64,000 nucleotides of DNA. Source: Flavobacteriaceae bacterium. GTDB lineage: Bacteria; Bacteroidota; Bacteroidia; Flavobacteriales; Flavobacteriaceae. Made by a program: the position numbers and the translations under genes. The DNA lies in contig JAENXC010000004.1 in the NCBI GenBank assembly GCA_016649715.1, positions 124,001 through 188,000 of the forward strand, written 5' to 3'. The notes under the pieces were generated by a model that was not told the origin of the DNA, ran no database searches, and saw only the letters and a program-made list of their open reading frames with translations. Positions 57,821 to 64,000 of this stretch are shown here, in pieces. Numbering within the stretch: the first letter of the stretch is position 1; each line of letters opens with the position of its first letter.

Positions 57821-57932
57821 TATTAATAAATTGAGGAGTTCATATGTGTGCTAAACTTCAAATATATAAAATCTATATCGAAGTCTAATACTTACATAAC
57901 AAAGTTATGGAACAGAAACTAAAGTGGCAACA

Positions 57933-59888
57933 TTAAGTTGTTGCCACTCTTGGTACTTCTTCCGGTATTTCAAAAGGTCGTTCGCCGAATATTTTTTGAA
58001 GGTTGTCCTTGAAAATCACTTCTTTTTCAAGAAGCACATTTGCCAGTTCGGTCAATTTATCTTTGTTATCCTCCAAAAGTTTCACCGCACGTTGATATTG
58101 ACTTTCAATGAGCGCAGAAATTTCCTGATCTATAAGTTCCGCAGTTTTTTCGCTGTAAGGCTTGTTGAAATTGTATTCAGACTGTCCGCTGCTATCATAA
58201 TAGGTAATGTTCCCAATTTTGTCGTTCAATCCGTAAATCGTAACCATGGCGCGAGCCTGTTTGGTCACTTTTTCAAGATCGCTCAATGCGCCTGTTGAAA
58301 TACGGTTAAAGATCACTTTTTCGGCGGCACGGCCACCAAGGGCTGCACACATTTCGTCCAGCATTTGTTCGGGATGGATTATCAGTCTTTCTTCGGGCAG
58401 ATACCAAGCTGCACCCAAGGACTGTCCGCGGGGAACAATGGTAACTTTAACCAAGGGCGCTGCATGCTCCAGCATCCAGCTTACAGTGGCGTGGCCTGCT
58501 TCGTGGAAGGCAATGGCCCGTTTTTCGGCCACTGTCATTATTTTGTTTTTCTTTTCAAGACCGCCTACAATTCTGTCAACCGCATCGAGAAAATCCTGCT
58601 TGCCAACAGATTTTTTCCCGTTTCGGGCAGCAATCAGTGCTGCTTCATTACAGACGTTTGCAATATCTGCTCCGGAGAAACCTGGGGTTTGCTTCGCAAG
58701 AAAATCGATGTCCAAGCCTTCGTCTTTTTTAATAGGGCGCAAATGCACTTCAAAAATTTCTTTACGTTCGCGCACGTCCGGAAGGTCCACGTATATCTGT
58801 CTGTCAAAACGGCCGGCACGCATCAAGGCCTTGTCCAGCACGTCTGCACGGTTTGTTGCGGCCAATACGATTACGTTTGTGTTGGTTCCAAAACCGTCCA
58901 TTTCGGTTAATAGCTGGTTCAGTGTGTTTTCACGCTCATCGTTGCCCCCAGAGAAATTGTTTTTCCCACGGGCGCGGCCAATTGCGTCAATTTCATCAAT
59001 AAATATAATTGCTGGCGATTTGTCTTTCGCTTGCTTGAAAAGGTCACGAACACGAGATGCTCCCACACCTACAAACATTTCAACAAAATCTGAACCTGAA
59101 AGCGAAAAGAATGGAACTTTAGCTTCGCCCGCAACGGCTTTTGCCAAAAGGGTTTTACCTGTTCCCGGTGCTCCTACTAACAAGGCTCCCTTCGGAATTT
59201 TTCCTCCCAGAGAAGTATATTTTTCAGGATTTTTAAGGAAATCAACAATTTCCTGTATTTCCTCTTTTGCGCCTTCCAGACCTGCGACGTCTTTAAAAGA
59301 AGTTTTTATATCGGTTTTTTCGTCAAAAAGTTTTGCTTTGGATTTTCCAATGTTGAAAAGTTGCCCGCCAGCACCTCCTCCAGCGCCCGAAGACATTCGT
59401 CGCATGATAAAAATCCAAATTCCTATGATGATAACGAATGGCAGGATGCCCATCAAAATATCGCTCCAAACGTTGGAATCCGTGTGCCATTCCATTTTGG
59501 TGGAGAGGTTGTTTTCCTGTTTTATGGTTTGAAATGAATTTTCAAAATTTTGAAGATCCCCAAACTCAAACTGATAATCCGGATCATTTGGGCCAGGGGC
59601 CAAAAATGAAGGAGTTTCGTCTTTTTTGGAATGTATTTCCTTTGCTTTCGCTGCATCGGTCAAATAGACTTTTGCGATTTTCTTATTGATGACATCTACT
59701 TTTTCAACATCACCACTTTTCAAAAAATCCTCAAATTGTGATTGGGTGGTCTTAGCGGGTTGTGACCAGCTGCCACCCCCAAAAATATTCAATCCCAAAA
59801 AAAGAAGAGCGATAACTATATAAATCCAGTAATACCCACCCTTCGGCTTCTTTAGATCGACTTTTTTCTTTTTATTTTCTTCAGCCAT
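57933..59888 (-). CDS. ftsH: ATP-dependent zinc metalloprotease
   Basis: Membrane AAA+ protease degrading misassembled membrane proteins and regulators. 651 residues: two membrane helices (about 21-37 and 144-162) around a periplasmic domain, Walker A at 239-246 (GAPGTGKT), Walker B IIFIDEID (295-302), the second region of homology with TNRADVLDKALMRAGRFDR, and zinc-binding HEAGH at 462-466. The downstream LUD gene is separated by about 110 bases. rsfS ends 16 bases upstream of this start. Confidence 0.97.
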   Translation of the reverse strand: MAEENKKKKVDLKKPKGGYYWIYIVIALLFLGLNIFGGGSWSQPAKTTQSQFEDFLKSGDVEKVDVINKKIAKVYLTDAAKAKEIHSKKDETPSFLAPGPNDPDYQFEFGDLQNFENSFQTIKQENNLSTKMEWHTDSNVWSDILMGILPFVIIIGIWIFIMRRMSSGAGGGAGGQLFNIGKSKAKLFDEKTDIKTSFKDVAGLEGAKEEIQEIVDFLKNPEKYTSLGGKIPKGALLVGAPGTGKTLLAKAVAGEAKVPFFSLSGSDFVEMFVGVGASRVRDLFKQAKDKSPAIIFIDEIDAIGRARGKNNFSGGNDERENTLNQLLTEMDGFGTNTNVIVLAATNRADVLDKALMRAGRFDRQIYVDLPDVRERKEIFEVHLRPIKKDEGLDIDFLAKQTPGFSGADIANVCNEAALIAARNGKKSVGKQDFLDAVDRIVGGLEKKNKIMTVAEKRAIAFHEAGHATVSWMLEHAAPLVKVTIVPRGQSLGAAWYLPEERLIIHPEQMLDEMCAALGGRAAEKVIFNRISTGALSDLEKVTKQARAMVTIYGLNDKIGNITYYDSSGQSEYNFNKPYSEKTAELIDQEISALIESQYQRAVKLLEDNKDKLTELANVLLEKEVIFKDNLQKIFGERPFEIPEEVPRVATT

Positions 59889-59903
59889 AAGGCAATTTTT
59901 TTT

Positions 59904-60275
59904 TTAGTTTGTTGTTTCTATTTTGACCGATATAGCATCGCCCCAAAGCCCCTCAATGTCATAAAACTCGCGGATGTGCTTCTGAAAAACGTGAACCACA
60001 ACGTGTACGTAATCCATAAGTATCCACTCCGCGTTGTCGCTGCCTTCAACGTGCCAAGGTTTTTCCTTTAAAGCTTTGCTTACTGATTTTTGAATGGAAT
60101 TCACAATGGCGTTTACCTGAGTGTTTGAGGTCCCATTACAGATAATAAAATAGTCACAAACGGTATTTTCTATATCCCTAAGGTCCAGAATTTCAATATC
60201 TTTTCCTTTTACTTCTTCAATCCCCCCTATTATTTGGGAAATAAGTTGATCTGTTCCAGCTTGTTTTTTCTGCAT
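59904..60275 (-). CDS. rsfS: ribosomal silencing factor
   Basis: Binds L14 of the large subunit and blocks subunit joining, slowing translation on starvation. 123 residues with the family signatures DIEILDLRDIENTVCDYFIICNGTSNTQVNAI, AEWILMDYVHVVVHVFQKHIREFYDIEGLWGDA. It precedes ftsH and is probably co-transcribed with it. A TAACTTTG box lies upstream on the minus strand (60301-60308). Confidence 0.94.
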   Translation of the reverse strand: MQKKQAGTDQLISQIIGGIEEVKGKDIEILDLRDIENTVCDYFIICNGTSNTQVNAIVNSIQKSVSKALKEKPWHVEGSDNAEWILMDYVHVVVHVFQKHIREFYDIEGLWGDAISVKIETTN

Positions 60276-60300
60276 TAAATATTTTTTCTTTTCTTTTTCG

Positions 60301-60308
60301 CAAAGTTA
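60301..60308 (-). promoter_or_regulatory. candidate -7 box (TAACTTTG) for rsfS-ftsH
   Basis: Perfect TAnnTTTG, 25 bases upstream of the rsfS ATG on the minus strand. A good -33 TTG is not present. Confidence 0.38.
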
Positions 60309-60366
60309 TTACTTTTTTGTTTCTTGAAGCGCCTTAAAAACGTAATACTAAACATAAATTGTCATT

Positions 60367-61098
60367 TTGAAATTAATCAAACTTAGTGCCATCCATTCCA
60401 CAAATTCCTACTTAAAGCAATTGGCAAAAGAAACCCTGTTGCAGGACGAAACGGTTGTGCTTACAAGCCGTCAACTTTCGGGGCGAGGACAAATGGGCAA
60501 TGGTTGGCTTTCACGGGAAGGGCAAAGCCTTACCTTCAGTATGTTCAAAGCATTTGAGGGGTTACAGACCGAGCGCCAATTTATGATTTCGATGGAGGTA
60601 TCTATTGCCATTGCAGAGACACTAATAGGGCTGAATATTCCCAATATATCGATAAAATGGCCAAACGACATATTGTCAGCTAATCATAAAATTGGAGGTG
60701 TTTTGATTGAAAACGTGCTGGAAGCCCTTTTTGTAAAATATTCTATAATCGGAATTGGACTCAATGTGAACGAAACGAATTTCCCGAATTTCCCAAAGGC
60801 AAGCTCGATGAAGCTTGAAACAGGGAAAAATTTTACCTTAGAAGAAGTTTTTCAAAAAATTTCAGAAAATGTTTTTGAGAAACTAAAAAATCTGGATAAA
60901 AAAGATTTTTCAGAAATGAAACAGATTTATGAGAGTAAATTATTTAGAAATGGAATGGTTTCGGTTTTTGAAACTCCCGAAGGTTTGCGCTTCAACGGAA
61001 TAATTAAGGGAGTTTCAGACGTTGGTGAACTTTTGGTGGAAACGGAAAATGCTGCACAGCAAAAATTCCAACTGAAAGAGGTAAAATTAATTTATTAA
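60367..61098 (+). CDS. birA: biotin--[acetyl-CoA-carboxylase] ligase, single-domain BirA
   Basis: Attaches biotin to the carboxyl carrier protein of acetyl-CoA carboxylase. 243 residues with a TTG start at 60367 (no nearby ATG). Biotin/ATP loop RQLSGRGQMGNGWLSREGQ (GRGxxGxxW), KWPNDIL and IGGVLIENVLE are conserved. It lacks the N-terminal DNA-binding wHTH, so it is not the bifunctional repressor form. A short C-terminal SH3-like domain is present. Divergent from rsfS. Confidence 0.94.
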   Translation: MKLIKLSAIHSTNSYLKQLAKETLLQDETVVLTSRQLSGRGQMGNGWLSREGQSLTFSMFKAFEGLQTERQFMISMEVSIAIAETLIGLNIPNISIKWPNDILSANHKIGGVLIENVLEALFVKYSIIGIGLNVNETNFPNFPKASSMKLETGKNFTLEEVFQKISENVFEKLKNLDKKDFSEMKQIYESKLFRNGMVSVFETPEGLRFNGIIKGVSDVGELLVETENAAQQKFQLKEVKLIY

Positions 61099-61107
61099 AA
61101 TAGGAAA

Positions 61108-61500
61108 CTAAACCTGCTCCAAATTTGAGACGAGTGTATCAATAAATTTTGAGATTGGCCCTTTCACCATCATTGCCATCATTGCGTTGAATTCACCTTC
61201 AAAAAGCAATTCTACACTTGATGTATTTTCTGAAACTTCTTCAATATTTCCGATCAGTGTAAAAGGAATTTTATCGCTGATTGCCCCCAAAACAACTTTG
61301 TTTGGTTTTTCAACTTCCTTTAGTTCCAAAGCAATTTCGGGCATTCCCTTTAAAGCAAAAACAAATGCATTTTCTCTTATAACCTCAAATTTGCTGATGT
61401 TTTCGGGCATTAATGATTCAAAATTCTTTACATCGGTCAAAAAATCACAGAGTTCGTCTGCGGATTTTTGTGTGGTTACTTTTTTGCTGTTTAGTTTCAT
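61108..61500 (-). CDS. SRPBCC/START-like domain protein
   Basis: 130 residues with a helix-grip profile: KSADELCDFLTDVKNFESLMPENISKFEV near the N-terminus, beta-strands FVFALKGMPEIALELKEVE and a long C-terminal helix MVKGPISKFIDTLVSNLEQV. This is the SRPBCC superfamily, ligand-binding or coenzyme-Q/lipid-related proteins; the ligand is unknown. Between birA and a lipoprotein gene on opposite and same strands respectively. Family call moderate. Confidence 0.78.
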   Translation of the reverse strand: MKLNSKKVTTQKSADELCDFLTDVKNFESLMPENISKFEVIRENAFVFALKGMPEIALELKEVEKPNKVVLGAISDKIPFTLIGNIEEVSENTSSVELLFEGEFNAMMAMMVKGPISKFIDTLVSNLEQV

Positions 61501-61518
61501 TGTTTTTTTATTTGGAAT

Positions 61519-62082
61519 TTATCTTAAATCCTGAACTAATTGAAGTTCTCCTGTATAAGTTCCTTCGATAATTTCATCGTCAATTCTTTGAAAAGAATAT
61601 GTAATTTTATAAATATTTCCAGAAACTACAATCTTTAAATTTCCGCTTTCAAATTGAGGTGTATCCATTGACACTTCTGAAAAAATGCAGTTATTCAAAA
61701 TTTTTGTCTTAACACCAAAATTAACGTGTTGAATAAAAGGTTCGGTTGTATTTAATTCGTAATTATATGTACCATCGGTTAATTCCGTTAATAAGGTTGG
61801 CTGAATATAGAAAATAACACTTTGTGTCAAATCATTTGAAAAATCGCAATGATTTCCTCCGGTCCATTCATTATTAATAATCGTGCCATTTGAAAGATAA
61901 AATGCTTCTGGATAATTGTGAGTTCCATTTGCATTAGTAACTATGTAGCCATTTGGGGTAGGATAATATTTTCCTTCAACAGAAAATCCAGAGCTTCTAT
62001 TTGAGTTATCATCATCTTTTGAAGAACAAGAGAATAATATTGTTGTAATTAAAATTGCAATAAGTAAATTTAGATTTTTCAT
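61519..62082 (-). CDS. lipoprotein of unknown function
   Basis: 187 residues: signal MKNLNLLIAILITTILFSC with lipobox, then SSKDDDN, an acidic spacer typical of Bacteroidota surface-exposed lipoproteins (LES-like S-x-D-D-D). The mature part has beta-rich repeats ending NGTHNYPEAFYLSNGTIINN, GNLKIVVSGNIYKITYSF and IIEGTYTGELQLV, resembling small beta-sandwich or lipocalin-like modules found in related orphan lipoproteins. More AT-rich than its neighbours. Role unknown. Confidence 0.75.
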   Translation of the reverse strand: MKNLNLLIAILITTILFSCSSKDDDNSNRSSGFSVEGKYYPTPNGYIVTNANGTHNYPEAFYLSNGTIINNEWTGGNHCDFSNDLTQSVIFYIQPTLLTELTDGTYNYELNTTEPFIQHVNFGVKTKILNNCIFSEVSMDTPQFESGNLKIVVSGNIYKITYSFQRIDDEIIEGTYTGELQLVQDLR

Positions 62083-62119
62083 TTTGAAAAGATTGGTTTA
62101 TTTTTTTTGCATTATTTAA

Positions 62120-62761
62120 TTATTTCCCCCAAATAGCAGGATTCTCCCGCCATTCTGCAAGCAAAACGGCCTCTTCAGCATTAATATATTTAGATTTTTC
62201 GGCCTCTTCCAGCAATATTTCATAATTACTCAACGTATTCAAAGTAACATTGGCATTCTTAAAATTTTCTTCCGCAGTGCTGAAACCATAACTGAAAATG
62301 GCGAGCATACCCTTAACATTCGCATTGGCTTCTTTTAAAGCTTCTACAGCCATCAAGCTGCTCTTTCCGGTGCTTATCAGGTCTTCAACAACCACAACGC
62401 TGGTGTTTGGTTCCAAATAACCTTCAATTTTATTTTGGCGTCCGTGGTCTTTTGCATCGGGCCGAACGTAGCAGAAAGGAACGTTCAAATAATCCGCCAC
62501 CAAAGCGCCAATGCCTATCGCGCCAGTAGCCACACCAGCAATCATTTCGGGCTTTCCGTAGATTTCCTCAATTTGTTTTGCAAGGTTTTCGCGTATGTAG
62601 TTTCGTATCATCGGATAGGAAAGTGTGATGCGGTTGTCGCAATAAATTGGCGATTTCCACCCCGATGCCCACGTAAAAGGGTTTTGTGGTTGTAATTTAA
62701 TTGCATTAATTTGCAATAGCAAGGCAGCGGTTTTTTGCGCCGTTTCTTTATTTAATATCAT
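62120..62761 (-). CDS. pyrE: orotate phosphoribosyltransferase
   Basis: Pyrimidine synthesis: orotate + PRPP to OMP. 213 residues from ATG 62761. PRPP motif VVVVEDLISTGKSSLMAVEAL, the N-terminal NPFTWASGWKSPIYCDNRI and MIAGVATGAIGIGALVADYL are conserved. A longer start would read through the NUDIX promoter. Its -7 box TACATTTG (minus, 62766-62773) is only 4 bases upstream and overlaps the NUDIX start codon. Confidence 0.95.
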   Translation of the reverse strand: MILNKETAQKTAALLLQINAIKLQPQNPFTWASGWKSPIYCDNRITLSYPMIRNYIRENLAKQIEEIYGKPEMIAGVATGAIGIGALVADYLNVPFCYVRPDAKDHGRQNKIEGYLEPNTSVVVVEDLISTGKSSLMAVEALKEANANVKGMLAIFSYGFSTAEENFKNANVTLNTLSNYEILLEEAEKSKYINAEEAVLLAEWRENPAIWGK

Positions 62762-62773
62762 TGTGCAAATGTA
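62756..62773. promoter_or_regulatory. overlapping divergent leaderless promoters of pyrE and the NUDIX gene
   Basis: On the minus strand, TACATTTG (62773-62766) lies 4 bases before the pyrE ATG (62761). On the plus strand, TATCATTG (62756-62763, one change from TAnnTTTG) lies 5 bases before the NUDIX ATG (62769). Only 7 bases separate the two start codons, so each -7 box lies across the other gene's start. Shared or competing transcription is likely. Confidence 0.45.
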
Positions 62774-63398
62774 TAAAGTTTTTGTAAAAGATATTCCTAT
62801 TATTCTTTCCACGGAAAAAAATATTGGGGAGCATTACACCACCATTCCTTTAAAAGAGGCGCATTTTAAAAAGTTGGTGAAGAAAATAAACGACGGCGAA
62901 CTGCTTTACGTGAACTTATATCACAAAAATGCAGAAAAGCTGGAACGCTTTCTTCGGAAAAAAATAAAAGTAGTTGAAGCCGCTGGAGGGTTGGTCTATA
63001 ACAGCAAAAAAGAAATTCTTTTCATTCGCCGGAACAAAAAATGGGACCTTCCCAAAGGAAAAGTTGAAAAAGGGGAAACCTACCAAGAAGCTGCCATTCG
63101 TGAAGTTGTTGAGGAAACGGGCGTGAAGGATCTTGAAATTCGCGATTTTATAATGAAAACCTATCACGTCTTTACCCGCAACGAAAAATTCCGCTTAAAA
63201 ATAACCTATTGGTACGAAATGTTCAGCGATTACGACGGACCGCTCATTCCAGAGCCCACGGAAGGAATTAAAAAAGTAAAGTGGAAAAATTTTGAAAAAT
63301 CGCAAGTTGCACTGCGGGATTCCTACGAAAACATAAAATTGCTTTTCCCGAAAGAATATTTAACCACCCACCCGAACGATCGGATATCGGAGGTGTGA
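62769..63398 (+). CDS. NUDIX hydrolase
   Basis: 209 residues from ATG 62769 (GTG two codons upstream is possible). A complete Nudix box is at about 97-119: GKVEKGETYQEAAIREVVEETGV (G-x5-E-x7-REV-x-EE-x-G-V). The N-terminal half (to about 70) is a separate small domain. Hydrolyses nucleoside-diphosphate-linked compounds; the exact substrate is unknown. The stop overlaps the convergent M14-like gene by 39 bases. Confidence 0.93.
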   Translation: MYKVFVKDIPIILSTEKNIGEHYTTIPLKEAHFKKLVKKINDGELLYVNLYHKNAEKLERFLRKKIKVVEAAGGLVYNSKKEILFIRRNKKWDLPKGKVEKGETYQEAAIREVVEETGVKDLEIRDFIMKTYHVFTRNEKFRLKITYWYEMFSDYDGPLIPEPTEGIKKVKWKNFEKSQVALRDSYENIKLLFPKEYLTTHPNDRISEV

Positions 63399-64000
63399 TT
63401 TTTCGTAATAGGGCGATTGTTTGTGAATCCAGTCCAACTGCGAATACCAATTCTTTGCAAATTCAGGCTCGTTGTGCTTTTTGGTTTCAAATTCTGTTTT
63501 GATTGCTGGGTTTTCATTTAAGAATTTTTCAGCAATATCTTCCCAAACGTAGGGCGAAAAACCTTCTTTTTGCTGAAGTATTGCATCGAAGAAATTCCAA
63601 TTAAAAAACGAATCGGGAGCTGCTGGCTCCAATGTTTCCAATAGATAACGCACACCCGGTTGTTGTGTTTTTACCAAAAGATCACCTTTTTTTACTGATA
63701 CATTTTCTTCACTTTTTATGATTTCGGTTTTGAAATGAAGATAGTGTCCTTCAAACGGATTCTTCACCGTTTCAAAACTTTTTATTCTGTAAACTTCCGC
63801 GGAAATGGTTGAATCACTTTTGATTTTCACAAATTCAATATTGTTTAATTTCAGAAGCTCGACAACGTTCCAATACCCTTTCGGAACTATATAAGCCGAA
63901 GGAATTGTTACGGAATCTGTCGCTTTAAAATAATTGTAATACACAACATCTTTTGTGAAAGGTTTCTCGCGGAAATACTTTAAACGCTCCGCTCCCGTAA
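63360..64000 (-). CDS. C-terminal region of a probable M14-family carboxypeptidase (runs off the window)
   Basis: The frame is open to the window edge (213+ residues visible). The sequence includes KGYWNVVELLKLNNIEF, HYLHFKTEIIKSEENVSVKKGDLLVKTQQPGVRYLLETLEPAAPDSFFNWNFFDAILQQKEGFSPYVWEDIAEKFL and a helical tail, which matches the C-terminal accessory region of flavobacterial secreted M14 zinc carboxypeptidases as I recall them. The catalytic zinc domain is not in the window, so the call rests on context memory. The 3' end overlaps the NUDIX gene by 39 bases. Confidence 0.6.
   Translation of the reverse strand, partial: TGAERLKYFREKPFTKDVVYYNYFKATDSVTIPSAYIVPKGYWNVVELLKLNNIEFVKIKSDSTISAEVYRIKSFETVKNPFEGHYLHFKTEIIKSEENVSVKKGDLLVKTQQPGVRYLLETLEPAAPDSFFNWNFFDAILQQKEGFSPYVWEDIAEKFLNENPAIKTEFETKKHNEPEFAKNWYSQLDWIHKQSPYYEKSHLRYPIVRVGG

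Noticed and set aside
58246-59532. A long (428-codon) open frame antisense to ftsH
   Set aside because: Its composition is low-complexity (serine, proline, isoleucine rich), there is no domain signature, and it is fully covered by the strongly conserved ftsH gene on the other strand.

Overview
The window is a gene-dense stretch of a Flavobacteriaceae-type (Bacteroidota) chromosome. The evidence is two type IX secretion (T9SS) C-terminal sorting domains, a complete Na+-NQR operon with its ApbE maturation factor, an aerobic kynurenine-degradation cluster, TAnnTTTG promoter boxes, few Shine-Dalgarno sites, DUF6702 and CarboxypepD_reg-like proteins, and several families of short dispersed repeats. 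Base composition is moderately AT-rich, with a few clearly more AT-rich genes. I cannot name the genus from sequence alone. No rRNA, tRNA or CRISPR array was recognised, and no stretch longer than about 300 bases lacks a described feature.

Layout. 1-5976: end of a GNAT gene, a secreted BNR-repeat protein, an M15 peptidase, an AT-rich NTR-like secreted protein, gpmI, a DoxX-like protein and a thioredoxin-fold lipoprotein. 6022-8109: HAD hydrolase, map and a methyltransferase whose 5' end lies in an inverted repeat. 8098-16145 (minus strand): nqrABCDEF, a small conserved gene and apbE; a four-helix-bundle gene flanked by inverted repeats sits between nqrD and nqrE. 16398-22145: pepE, two tandem CarboxypepD_reg-like paralogues, DUF6702, an M1 peptidase and tatA. 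22169-31140 (minus strand): a kynurenine catabolic cluster (kynU, kmo, a RidA-type deaminase, an AMSDH-like dehydrogenase, an SDR, ACMSD, an O-methyltransferase), interrupted by a toxin-antitoxin pair, a degenerate second copy of the ridA 3' end and an AT-rich membrane protein. 3-hydroxyanthranilate dioxygenase is not in the window.

31246-50820: a T9SS-exported vanadium-haloperoxidase-like protein, lipoproteins, methyltransferase, msrA, coiled-coil/Nif3 pair, lpxK, a TPR hybrid histidine kinase, gap, lipA, an ECF sigma factor with a glycosyltransferase, fasciclin lipoprotein, murB, aminotransferase, an aspartyl protease-PDZ protein and a DUF1573 protein. 50948-55466: valS, an IS256-family element with perfect 8-bp target duplications but a frameshifted transposase, a 21-bp minisatellite ORF and a small helical protein. 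55468-64000: phospholipid genes (ACBP-like, psd, cdsA), LUD protein, ftsH, rsfS, birA, SRPBCC protein, a lipoprotein, pyrE, a NUDIX hydrolase and an M14-like fragment.

The most notable signal is the short GC-rich palindromic elements, several carried in frame inside conserved housekeeping enzymes (gpmI, valS, kmo) and a protease, alongside several intergenic repeat families. The window also holds two intrusions into otherwise compact operons (nqr and kynurenine clusters) and start codons placed only 4-5 bases after TAnnTTTG boxes, which suggests leaderless mRNAs.
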